Of a stretch of 64,000 bases of DNA, positions 28,139 to 36,774 are shown piece after piece. Position 1 is the first letter of the stretch. Each line of letters begins with the position of its first letter. The stretch is from CAYUST01 sp964447535 (GTDB lineage Bacteria > Patescibacteriota > Gracilibacteria > Absconditabacterales > Absconditicoccaceae), in assembly GCA_964447535.1 (NCBI GenBank), contig CAYUST010000005.1, positions 21,211 to 85,210 on the forward strand, written 5' to 3'. A program made the translations under genes and the position numbers. The notes under the pieces were generated by a model that worked only from the letters and a program-made list of their open reading frames with translations, was not told the DNA's origin and did not search any database.

Positions 28139-29317
28139 TTATAATTCTGAATTTGGATTGGTCTGCTTTTCTTGACCTCCAATTTGGTGAATTTCGCATA
28201 CACATGAATTGGGGTTACATGTCTTTATTGATGGGCAAGATCATGTTACACCAGGATCACATTGTTCTCCTACTCAAACATAACCATCACCACAAGTTGT
28301 TTCTCATTTGACAAATACATTGCAAGTGAGATTTTTAGTACCCTGTTTATATGGACATGAAATATGGTGAATAGCACTTGTAACATTTCCTATGAGTGTC
28401 ATGCCTTGTGGTTTTTGATTTGCCAAGACAGGAACAATAGTCGCCAAAGTGTTGTTTACGCATGCGACACTTACTTGCTTACCAAGAGGGTAAATGATTG
28501 GATATGAGCTATTGTCTACTGCAACTCCATCAATTTTAACTTGTGAACATGTTGCCCCAACAATATACTCATCTGCGCTCTCACACCCAACTAGACCTGG
28601 TAAGTCATATGCACACTTCACCATATATCTTCATCCATTAAGATTTGAGAGAGCTCCTGCCATTTTGGTCCCACCTGCAGTTATATCTTTAGTAAAGAGC
28701 ACTCAATCCTTGTAAAGATCACAAACAAGTTTAGCTTTACCTGCATTTGTGTTGCTAATATTATAGTCAATAATAGCAGGGTCTATTGATGGGTTTTGTG
28801 CTGTAAATTGATCGATTTTGCATGTGGGAGCATCTACTTTGACTGTTTGTGGGCAACTTAAATCCAAACCATTACAGTTGAAATTACAGTTTACAATTTG
28901 ATTTCATGGAAGATTGCCTTGAATAATAGCATACTGACTACCTGGTTGTGTAGGAGATTTCCGATTCTTTAAGATAGAAACTCAATTATTAGTAGCTGCA
29001 ATTTTATCAGCAATTCATTGAATAATTGTTCCGTTAACCTCACATTTGTCATTACATGTATATGATCCAGTACCTCATACAGGCAATGATGATGGACCAG
29101 ACCAGTTATTTTTTGCACATGTAATTGCGCCTGCTACTCAGGCTTCATCATTTGTTCCATCACTATAACCATTCCCATCACTAATAACGGACTGTGTAGT
29201 GAAAACGGAACTTCCATTTGAGGTAAAAACGTTTCCATTACTGATTACTCAAACGAGTAGAGCACCACATACACCTCAAGCTGTTCCCATGAGAAATGTT
29301 TTAAAATTTTGTGTCAT
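28139..29317 (-). CDS. Anchored Cys-rich surface protein, cassette 2 (duplicate A)
   Basis: 392 residues with about 13 UGA glycines. The N-terminus QNFKTFLMGTAGGVCGALLV is the membrane anchor, two of its glycines being UGA. FTTQSV follows near residue 46. The ectodomain is rich in paired cysteines (CAKNNW, CNDKCEVNG, CNFNCNGLDLSC, CKIDQF, KCAYDLPG, CGDGYV, CDPGV, CPSIKTCNPNSCVC), and its middle suggests Ig-like strands (AGKAKLVCDLYKD, AGALSNLNG). Probably disulfide-bonded outside the membrane. Own promoter and terminator. Same sequence as the gene at 29475-30653. Confidence 0.8.
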
Positions 29318-29358
29318 TTTATAAACAAAAAGAATAAAAAAACTTAGATAACAATGTA

Positions 29359-29386
29359 ATTATACTCGGGGGGGCGGGATTGTCAA
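29359..29386 (-). promoter_or_regulatory. Sigma-70 promoter of cassette 2
   Basis: Minus-strand TTGACA (29386-29381), 16-base G/C-homopolymer-containing spacer, TATAAT (29364-29359); ATG at 29317. The C7-run in the spacer could slip and tune promoter strength. Confidence 0.9.
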
Positions 29387-29427
29387 TTTTTTGAGATATT
29401 TTTTGCTCTTTACTTCTTTGTTTTATA

Positions 29428-29456
29428 CAAAAAACGCACCCGAGAGTGCGTTTTTC
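29428..29456 (-). terminator. Intrinsic terminator of cassette 3
   Basis: ACGCAC/GTGCGT stem, loop CCGAGA, T tracts on both strands; follows the TAA of the gene at 29475-30653. Confidence 0.88.
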
Positions 29457-29474
29457 ATATGTGTATGGTAGTTT

Positions 29475-30653
29475 TTATAATTCTGAATTTGGATTGGTCT
29501 GCTTTTCTTGACCTCCAATTTGGTGAATTTCGCATACACATGAATTGGGGTTACATGTCTTTATTGATGGGCAAGATCATGTTACACCAGGATCACATTG
29601 TTCTCCTACTCAAACATAACCATCACCACAAGTTGTTTCTCATTTGACAAATACATTGCAAGTGAGATTTTTAGTACCCTGTTTATATGGACATGAAATA
29701 TGGTGAATAGCACTTGTAACATTTCCTATGAGTGTCATGCCTTGTGGTTTTTGATTTGCCAAGACAGGAACAATAGTCGCCAAAGTGTTGTTTACGCATG
29801 CGACACTTACTTGCTTACCAAGAGGGTAAATGATTGGATATGAGCTATTGTCTACTGCAACTCCATCAATTTTAACTTGTGAACATGTTGCCCCAACAAT
29901 ATACTCATCTGCGCTCTCACACCCAACTAGACCTGGTAAGTCATATGCACACTTCACCATATATCTTCATCCATTAAGATTTGAGAGAGCTCCTGCCATT
30001 TTGGTCCCACCTGCAGTTATATCTTTAGTAAAGAGCACTCAATCCTTGTAAAGATCACAAACAAGTTTAGCTTTACCTGCATTTGTGTTGCTAATATTAT
30101 AGTCAATAATAGCAGGGTCTATTGATGGGTTTTGTGCTGTAAATTGATCGATTTTGCATGTGGGAGCATCTACTTTGACTGTTTGTGGGCAACTTAAATC
30201 CAAACCATTACAGTTGAAATTACAGTTTACAATTTGATTTCATGGAAGATTGCCTTGAATAATAGCATACTGACTACCTGGTTGTGTAGGAGATTTCCGA
30301 TTCTTTAAGATAGAAACTCAATTATTAGTAGCTGCAATTTTATCAGCAATTCATTGAATAATTGTTCCGTTAACCTCACATTTGTCATTACATGTATATG
30401 ATCCAGTACCTCATACAGGCAATGATGATGGACCAGACCAGTTATTTTTTGCACATGTAATTGCGCCTGCTACTCAGGCTTCATCATTTGTTCCATCACT
30501 ATAACCATTCCCATCACTAATAACGGACTGTGTAGTGAAAACGGAACTTCCATTTGAGGTAAAAACGTTTCCATTACTGATTACTCAAACGAGTAGAGCA
30601 CCACATACACCTCAAGCTGTTCCCATGAGAAATGTTTTAAAATTTTGTGTCAT
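29475..30653 (-). CDS. Anchored Cys-rich surface protein, cassette 3 (duplicate B)
   Basis: 392 residues, apparently identical to the gene at 28139-29317, including anchor, FTTQSV motif and every UGA codon checked. It lies exactly 1336 bases away and carries its own copy of promoter and terminator. Lack of any difference means the duplication is recent, maintained by gene conversion, or an assembly artefact. Function as for duplicate A: an exported, disulfide-rich membrane-anchored protein of unknown partner. Confidence 0.8.
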
Positions 30654-30694
30654 TTTATAAACAAAAAGAATAAAAAAACTTAGATAACAATGTA

Positions 30695-30722
30695 ATTATA
30701 CTCGGGGGGGCGGGATTGTCAA
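30695..30722 (-). promoter_or_regulatory. Sigma-70 promoter of cassette 3
   Basis: Minus-strand TTGACA (30722-30717), 16-base spacer with a C-run, TATAAT (30700-30695); ATG at 30653. Confidence 0.9.
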
Positions 30723-30763
30723 TTTTTTGAGATATTTTTTGCTCTTTACTTCTTTGTTTTATA

Positions 30764-30788
30764 CAAAAAACGCACCCGAGAGTGCGTT
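30764..30788 (-). terminator. Intrinsic terminator of cassette 4
   Basis: Same ACGCAC/GTGCGT hairpin, 13 bases beyond the TAG of the leucine-rich-repeat gene; T tract on the minus strand. Confidence 0.85.
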
Positions 30789-30800
30789 CTTGTTTGGTGA

Positions 30801-32063
30801 CTACTTATCGTCAGGGGTAGAAATTTGTTCTGAATCATCTCATCATGAGTCACAGTCACTACTATTTTGTGCACCAAAATAGAATTTTGTGTTTTTTAGC
30901 CAAGTAGTCATGTCAGGCTCATAATTAGAAGTAACTAATTTATTATTGTAGACACTATATCAGTACTTTATTCCGTTGGGTTGACTGATCATAAAGCTTT
31001 TTGGTAGTTTTCCGCAAAGTTGGTTATTTTTGAGGTATAAGTTTTTCCATTTTGCGCTACCATATGAGCTTGGGATTGGGCCAGAAAATTGATTGTATGA
31101 TGCATCAAGTCGCACGTTATTTTTTTTGCTTAGCGACTCAGGTAATGGTCCTGAGAGATTATTTTCATGTACATCTATCCACTGTACATTCTTTGCTCCA
31201 AGTGAACTTGGTAGTGGACCTGAGAGTTGATTATTATTGAGTAACAATTGTGTAAGGCTTGAAATATTTCCAAGAGCATCTGGAATAGGTCCAGAAAGTT
31301 TGTTAGCATATACAAACAGGAACTCCAAGTTTTTAAGATCGCCTAGCGATGAGGGTAGAGATCAATTTAAGTTATTGTTTGATAGTCTAAACTGTTTCAG
31401 AGAGGCAAGCTTGCTAATGCTAGCGGGGATTGTTCCAGCAAGGTTATTTCCATAGAGATTCAGAATTGAAACATGTCATCCCTCGCAGGTAATACCATAC
31501 CAAGAACAAGCACTATTGTTTCCAAACCATTTATTGTTATTTGCAATCGTATTTTCCCAATTTTTCCCATTGGTACTAGTATACAAGTCTAGTAATGCCT
31601 CACACTCAGCTTGTGGAATATCTGTTGCAGTACATCATGCCACTACACACTCAGTTGTAATTTCTCACTCTCAACAAGTGGTTATGAAAGGCTCATTCAT
31701 TCTGTTTGCTAGTTCGGGATTATTGGTAATTTCATTAATCTCACGCAATTCAGCTTGCAGAACAGCTTTTTCAGACGCCGTAATTTGATCTGACAGTTGT
31801 TGAGAAACAGCCATTTCTATGTTTTCTTCTATATTTGGATCGATTTCGCTTTCTCATTCTCATTCAAGTCCATCATATTGGGGAGGGAGATCATTTGTGG
31901 TAGGCAGGGAAGGATTACCTTCAACTGATTGAGTGGAAAAAGTACTACTCATTCAGACATTTTGTTTTGATAGTATATTTTCTGAGAATACTACTACCAA
32001 TAATGCACCCAAAATTCATCAACAAAGTCCAATGAGGAATGTTTTGAAGTTTTGTGAAATCAT
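30801..32063 (-). CDS. Anchored leucine-rich-repeat surface protein, cassette 4
   Basis: 420 residues with about 12 UGA glycines. The anchor QNFKTFLIGLCGGILGALLV is close to that of cassettes 2 and 3, and FSTQSV follows. A helical acidic region (residues 75-130) leads to LLDLYTSTNGKNW and ACSWYGITC, the cap found before plant-type LRRs. Seven or so 23-24-residue repeats follow, e.g. LNLYGNNLAGTIPASISKL and LLLNNNQLSGPLPSSLG, with the LxGxIP pattern of plant-specific LRRs. Such repeats bind proteins or glycans, so an adhesin is likely. Gly/Asp/Ser tail. Own promoter. Confidence 0.85.
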
Positions 32064-32095
32064 GTGAATTTGAAAAAATAAATTGAAACATGACT

Positions 32096-32124
32096 AGTAT
32101 ACCTAGAACAAATTTGCGTGTCAA
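32096..32124 (-). promoter_or_regulatory. Sigma-70 promoter of cassette 4
   Basis: Minus-strand TTGACA (32124-32119), 17-base spacer, TATACT (32101-32096); ATG at 32063. Confidence 0.85.
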
Positions 32125-32189
32125 ATTTTTGCTATTTACTTTTTAATATAATGTATTATTATAAGCCATGTTTTATCAACTAGACAATT

Positions 32190-32903
32190 ATGGACACACT
32201 TGATGGACAAGAGTTGTTTCCTGTGCAAACTCCCTATCGAATTACACAAAAATGATATACCTCACAGAGGCTCAATAAGATTTTGCATGTCTGGACGAAG
32301 CGTACCAACAAACAGCTTTCTCAGGACTATGGGTACTATCCGCGAGATATCTATGCGAAGAAGCAATTGGATCCTATGTGGAGAGAGCTTGTTCATTTCC
32401 ATAGAAATAGCGTAGATGCACAAGGTGTTTGCAAGCTTTTGAGAGCAGATATTGGTAAACAATTAATATATGCGCTCAAACTTGAAGAGTACCAAGACTA
32501 CGACAAGGTACAAAATAAATATCATTTTTCTTCGCAGCAAGCACAAGCACTCATAGCCAAGATCCCCCCATTGAAACTGTGAAACACTATTTACTCGGCA
32601 CGTTTACTCACTCAGCAAGATATTCAAACGTGTCTTTCATTTTTTGGGGATGCTCCGCTTGATCAACATTTTGACAAAGATATCTTTTCTCCCTATCGAA
32701 AATCATTGGCCCATCTTTGGAACTTTTGTTCAGATCAAAACTATATATTAGAAGAAGGAAAAGGGATGAGGATTTCGTGTACTGACCGTAAGGAGTCTGT
32801 TTGAGTCATTTCCCAACTTCTCCCCAACGCAAAATGACTAGTTAAGCTCGCTTTGGACAAGATAGACACCCCTGAGGAGGAGCGCAAGATGATGATTTTC
32901 TAA
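32190..32903 (+). CDS. Hypothetical protein
   Basis: 237 residues with four UGA glycines. Soluble, no signal peptide, basic and aromatic N-terminal half (HVWTKRTNKQLSQDYGYYPR), helical middle, and a C-terminal VISQLLPNAKGLVKLALDKI. No motif recognised. It stands alone between the minus-strand surface cassettes and a lipoprotein gene. Start ATG 32190 is the first in frame. Confidence 0.65.
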
Positions 32904-32967
32904 TCAATAAAAGGCTTGACATTTTATATTAAATAAGTACAAAAGAGCTACAAAAATGTAAAAAAAT

Positions 32968-34413
32968 ATGAAAAATTTTATGCGCACTTTAACAGCTATC
33001 ATTACTATTGGTTTCATTTTCTTAGCAACTAGCTGTGAAAAAGAGCCCATTTGTGATGGATACAGGTTAGAACAAACCTTGAATTGTTCAGTGTCTAACT
33101 ATGAAATCGTCTTTGAGACGACCGTAGAAGTCACGGGAGACTGTATCAATGGGATTGGGTTTAAGCTTGGTTTCCCAGACCCGAAGATCAAACAATACAT
33201 CGAGAAATGGGTCGTACAGGGTGTGACTCATACTTGGAAAGAAGGAGATAAATATACGATGGATGAGACAGAACCTATTTCCTTAATCTTATATTTAAAC
33301 TCACCCTTACCAGCAAGTATGGATGCGCTTGTGGAATTGGAGGTTGTGAATGAGCAAGATCGACAATTGGCTGGCAAGCTTTTCAATTGCACTAACACAG
33401 CTGTGTGTTCGGTTTCGCTCGGTGACGCTAAGCCAACGGCAACTGCTTCAACCTTTAATGTTACTATTCCTATCAGCCAGTTTGGGTCATGTCCTGTCTC
33501 GTTCTCAGTAACGTCTAAGGCCTTTACGATTACTGATTGGATAGTCGAGTCCTCACAGACTGGTACGACATGGCAAACGGGTGTATCTGCTTCTATCGGA
33601 GGAACCACACAAGTGGTTTTGAAAGGAACGGGTACGATTACCCCTGGTACATTTGTGGTTGAGGTATTTGATGGTTCTGGTTCGTATGCAAAAAAGTCCT
33701 ACACTATCGATCAAATTGGATCGAACAACCCAGCTTGCACAGCAACTTTAGGTGCGATGAATGGTGGAGTCAATGCAAACGGTGGTACGTTTTCTATTCC
33801 TATCACATGGACGGGGACGTGTCCTATTGGCTTTGCTCTTACCGCTGCTAACTTCACTGCAACTAGCTGGAGCGTGACCAATGGTTCACAAACGTGGACT
33901 GCGGGACAAATCAAACAGATCACTGGAGGAAGCATTCTGACTTTGAACATCACTGGCTCCGTGCCAGCGAATCAAAGCGTTGGAATTACCTTATCGTTGC
34001 TTGATGCAAACGGTGTAGCGATTAGCTATGCGTTTGGATCATTCATCCATACAGGTAGCAACCAAACTTGTCAGATTGACCCGAACCCAATCTCTTATAC
34101 GAAGTCTACTTCGTCTGCGGGGATTGCGAGATTTGCAATTGATTTCACCGGAGGTTGCATCAACCCGACAGTAAAATTATCTGTGTTGTCTAGCAAGATA
34201 ACCTTCAGTACGATCAAGATCGTGGGTGAGGGGCCGTTAAACAATCAGATACTGTTACAAAATGCCGCACTTGCGGTGCCGATCAATGGTAGCGGAACGC
34301 TTTATCTCCGGGTAGAGTTCTCTGCGTCTCATGTGTTGAACTCTGGGGATGAAATTCAACTTCACGTTGAGTTCAACGGGACCAAGATCCCGGCAGTAGT
34401 GCAGGTACCATAA
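32968..34413 (+). CDS. Bacteroidota-like lipoprotein with repeated Ig-like domains
   Basis: 481 residues. A lipoprotein signal (TLTAIITIGFIFLATSCEKE) has the lipobox LATSC, so lipidation at Cys23 is predicted. Three to four repeats of about 105 residues follow, each starting near a Cys (CTATLGAMNGGVNANGGTFS) and holding SIPITWTGTCPIGFALTAAN-like strands. It has many glycines but no UGA codon, unlike most exported neighbours, and the signal sequence is of the style common in Bacteroidota. TTGACA at 32916 may be its -35. Probably acquired recently by transfer; followed by its own terminator. Confidence 0.8.
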   Translation: MKNFMRTLTAIITIGFIFLATSCEKEPICDGYRLEQTLNCSVSNYEIVFETTVEVTGDCINGIGFKLGFPDPKIKQYIEKWVVQGVTHTWKEGDKYTMDETEPISLILYLNSPLPASMDALVELEVVNEQDRQLAGKLFNCTNTAVCSVSLGDAKPTATASTFNVTIPISQFGSCPVSFSVTSKAFTITDWIVESSQTGTTWQTGVSASIGGTTQVVLKGTGTITPGTFVVEVFDGSGSYAKKSYTIDQIGSNNPACTATLGAMNGGVNANGGTFSIPITWTGTCPIGFALTAANFTATSWSVTNGSQTWTAGQIKQITGGSILTLNITGSVPANQSVGITLSLLDANGVAISYAFGSFIHTGSNQTCQIDPNPISYTKSTSSAGIARFAIDFTGGCINPTVKLSVLSSKITFSTIKIVGEGPLNNQILLQNAALAVPINGSGTLYLRVEFSASHVLNSGDEIQLHVEFNGTKIPAVVQVP

Positions 34414-34442
34414 AATATATAGTCCTAGTTCGCATTGCGGAC

Positions 34443-34477
34443 AAAGCTTCTCTCGAATTCGAGGGAAGCTTTTTTTG
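34443..34477 (+). terminator. Intrinsic terminator
   Basis: AAAGCTTCTCTCG pairs with CGAGGGAAGCTTT (13 bp, one G-U) around AATT, then a T tract; 29 bases after the lipoprotein stop. Confidence 0.93.
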
Positions 34478-34484
34478 TTCTAAT

Positions 34485-34580
34485 TTTTCCCCCCTGACAA
34501 GGGGGGATTATGGGGGGTTTTTAGAAGGTGAAGAGAATTTATAATAAAACCCCCTCTCACTCCCCCTTGACAGGGGGAGA
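34485..34580. repeat. Nested C-run/G-run inverted repeat
   Basis: CCCCCC-TGACAA-GGGGGG (34489-34506) and CCCCC-TTGACA-GGGGG (34562-34577) are hairpins that are also inverted copies of each other. Same class as 6566-6586. Confidence 0.65.
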
Positions 34581-34628
34581 ACTGTTTTAGTTAAAGTCTC
34601 AACTCTTAATTCTTAATTCTCGTTTCTC

Positions 34629-34949
34629 CTACTCAAATTGTTCTGCTCGTGCTTGGATAATCCCTGGATGGAGCTCATCGTCTTCTGGTGCGGGAGTAAG
34701 TGCGAGATCAATTTCTTTTTGGATGAAAAATAACAGTGCTTTGTCTGCAGGATTTTCTTTGAAGGTTACAAGAAGTAGTGGTATCTTGCGACTGATTTCA
34801 CCGAGTGCGAGGGGGTCTTTGGTAGCGAGTGTAGCAATTCTTTGGGAGATTGCTGAACGTACACTTGCTCCATCACCTACGAGATTGGTAGCTCGTGCGT
34901 ATGATGCTATACCTACTAGTGCTATGATGATAAGAAATATGTTTTTCAT
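34629..34949 (-). CDS. Small secreted protein
   Basis: 106 residues. A signal peptide (IFLIIIALVGIASYARA) is followed by a helical domain (VRSAISQRIATLATKDPLAL, then LLFFIQKEIDLAL). No cysteine, no UGA codon, no recognised family. It lies downstream of the SLH-like gene on the same strand with a 77-base gap, so co-transcription is possible. Confidence 0.6.
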   Translation of the reverse strand: MKNIFLIIIALVGIASYARATNLVGDGASVRSAISQRIATLATKDPLALGEISRKIPLLLVTFKENPADKALLFFIQKEIDLALTPAPEDDELHPGIIQARAEQFE

Positions 34950-35026
34950 AAATTAATCTAGAGGAAAGATAAAATTTTTTTAAATTATGTATCGTCGCCT
35001 GTACCGTAGTCCGCTTGAGATCAATG

Positions 35027-35704
35027 CTATGCGTCTCCTGAAGTAGTACTGCCTGAGTCGTTGGTTGTTTCTGTATTACTGCCTGGCCACAGTATCTCTT
35101 CGAGAATTTCTAGGAGTTTGGGAGAGTAGTTGTCTTGGGTGACTTTGCATCACTGTGCTTTGGCTCTGTATTGGAGGAGGAGAGATTCATATCTCGTGAC
35201 GGCCTTGTCCAATGCTCGCACACTTTTTTCTTTGGTGAGTCAGAGGTCTTGTGCCTGCGAGAAGTATTCTGACCATCGTGGATTTCATTCTTCATTTGCA
35301 CTACCACTCATTGCTCTCACGAGCACGGTCAATGCTTGTGCTTTGGTAAGTGCTTGTTTGGGCGAGAATTTGCCTTGAGATCATTTGAATAATCCGAGCT
35401 GACAAGAAGTAGTTAGGAATTCTTTGAGTGTAGGATCTGCAGTTGATGCATCAGCGAAATCACAAGCTAGCGTCGTATCAGGTGCGAGACAGAGATAACT
35501 CATACCAAACACCGAGAACATTTTGGCTGCTTGTTCTCTCGTGAGGGTGGATTGAGGCTGATAGTCATTTTCGGTATGATATTTGGTCATGCCCGCATCG
35601 AATGCTCGATCGAGTGCGTCAGTAAACTCAGGATCATTGAGTGCAGCATGCGTGGTCAACGTTCCTATCATGATGAGTGCGATGATGACAATCTTTGTTT
35701 TCAT
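35027..35704 (-). CDS. Secreted SLH-domain-like protein
   Basis: 225 residues. Signal peptide MKTKIVIIALIMIGTLTTHA, then SLH-type blocks: ALDRAFDAGMTKYHTENDYQ, TLTREQAAKMFSVFG, CDFADASTADPTLKEFL, ALTKAQALTVLVRAMSG and RYESLLLQYRAK, with UGA glycines in LFKGSQGKF, EEGNPRW, LGLTKEK and QGCKVTQ. Third member of the family with 22018 and 22706. ATG 35704 is preferred over in-frame starts further upstream because it opens the signal peptide. C-terminal Ser/Thr tail. Confidence 0.75.
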
Positions 35705-35727
35705 ACGTATACACAGACTAAAACACG

Positions 35728-36357
35728 TTATCACAAGAGCATTTTTTTCAATTCACCTACTGTCGAGACGAATGTGTCAGCTTTTTCTAATACTGCAGGA
35801 CGTACCTTATTGATGCCACATCAGATGAAACGATCTGCTACTTCTTTGGTTTTGAGATCCGTGATCCCGTCGCCAATAAAAACAACTTCTTCACCAGGAT
35901 ATGCTTTTTTGATTTGTTCAACTATTTTTTTCTTGCCATCGCTGGAGAGGAGAGGTTGATCTGGTAAGAGTCCTTTGTATTTTCCTTCTTCATCATGGAT
36001 AACTTCTACCCCATGTGCAAAATCCATTTTGAGTTCTTTGGCGATTGCTTTGGCTGCTTTGGCATATCCTTGGGTAACGATACCACAGGTGATTCCTGCC
36101 ATACTGAGACTCTTGATCAAAGCGGGCAATTTTGGAGTGATATTTTTGAGATAGTGTTTGACGAGATCTTTGATGTCTGTCTTGGAGGGAGCAACGATAT
36201 TGGTTTTGAGAGGAAAAGCTTCATCGAAAGAGCGTTTTCCTTCCATGGTTTCTTCGGTAATTTTCTGTACCTCAGCCCCTTTTCCTTTTTGTTTGGCAAT
36301 TCGGTCGCATCATTCAACTGTTGTCAACGTAGAGTCGAGATCAAACAAAACTATCAT
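35728..36357 (-). CDS. HAD-family phosphatase, SerB-like
   Basis: 209 residues. Motif I MIVLFDLDSTLTTVEGCDRI has the catalytic D6-x-D8 and the E-G-x-D of phosphoserine phosphatases (Gly is UGA). SMAGITCGIVTQGYAKAAKA contains motif II (T), and VVFIGDGITDLKTKEVAD is motif III/IV with the DG-x-x-D. The likely reaction is hydrolysis of phosphoserine to serine, but related HAD enzymes share these motifs. The last residues GCGINKVRPAVLEKAD follow another UGA. Confidence 0.82.
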
Positions 36358-36378
36358 CTACACATGGAAAAGTAAAAT

Positions 36379-36651
36379 CTATTTGAGAATTGCGTATGCT
36401 TGATCGAGCAGTTCAAGACTAGCAAATTTGAGATTGAGCACAGTTTCTCACGTCAAATATATATGCATTTTGAAAAGACTAGATCACAAAATAATATCTT
36501 TTCTGACAAGGGTGACAGCAGAAATAGGCACACGGATCATATTATTTTTGTGATTTCCGGTCACATCATCTCCTTTCATTTCCACAAAACCGCACCCTGG
36601 TTCTTGGGGAAGCACCTCCATAATATACAATTCAATCACTTCTTTTGCCAT
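36379..36651 (-). CDS. Small conserved-looking hypothetical protein
   Basis: 90 residues from ATG 36651 to TAG 36379, missed if TGA is a stop. Two UGA codons give IILGSSLFKMHIYLTGETVL. The sequence (IELYIMEVLPQEPGCGFVEM, MIRVPISAVTLV) alternates hydrophobic and polar residues like a small beta-rich protein. It lies 21 bases upstream of the SerB-like gene on the same strand, so the two may be an operon. The opposite strand is open too, as an N-terminal run-on into mutS, but lacks any family similarity. Confidence 0.55.
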
Positions 36652-36774
36652 ACACTGCTTTGCTATTACATTAAAATAGTTGTTCCATTTTCATCATTTT
36701 ACCTCCAATTGCCAGCCGAAATCGCCTTGCAAGTCTTTCCTATTTTCTTACTCTCCAATCAATGGATTTTTAGT

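Larger units (their letters stand above)
28111..30782. repeat. Exact 1336-bp tandem duplication
   Basis: Units 28111-29446 and 29447-30782 look identical by eye over promoter, gene and terminator. Each unit starts in the terminator hairpin. The spacer before cassette 1 (27981-28110) is a diverged copy of the same promoter/terminator sequence, which gives the homology needed for unequal recombination. Confidence 0.9.

Noticed and set aside
28494..30051. Plus-strand frames inside the duplicated cassettes
   Set aside because: The minus frame has anchor, shared motif, promoter and terminator; the plus frames have none of these.
36400..36774. Upstream extension of MutS to 36400
   Set aside because: The extra 125 residues have no similarity to MutS, the MutS N-domain starts right after ATG 36775, and the opposite strand holds a better gene.
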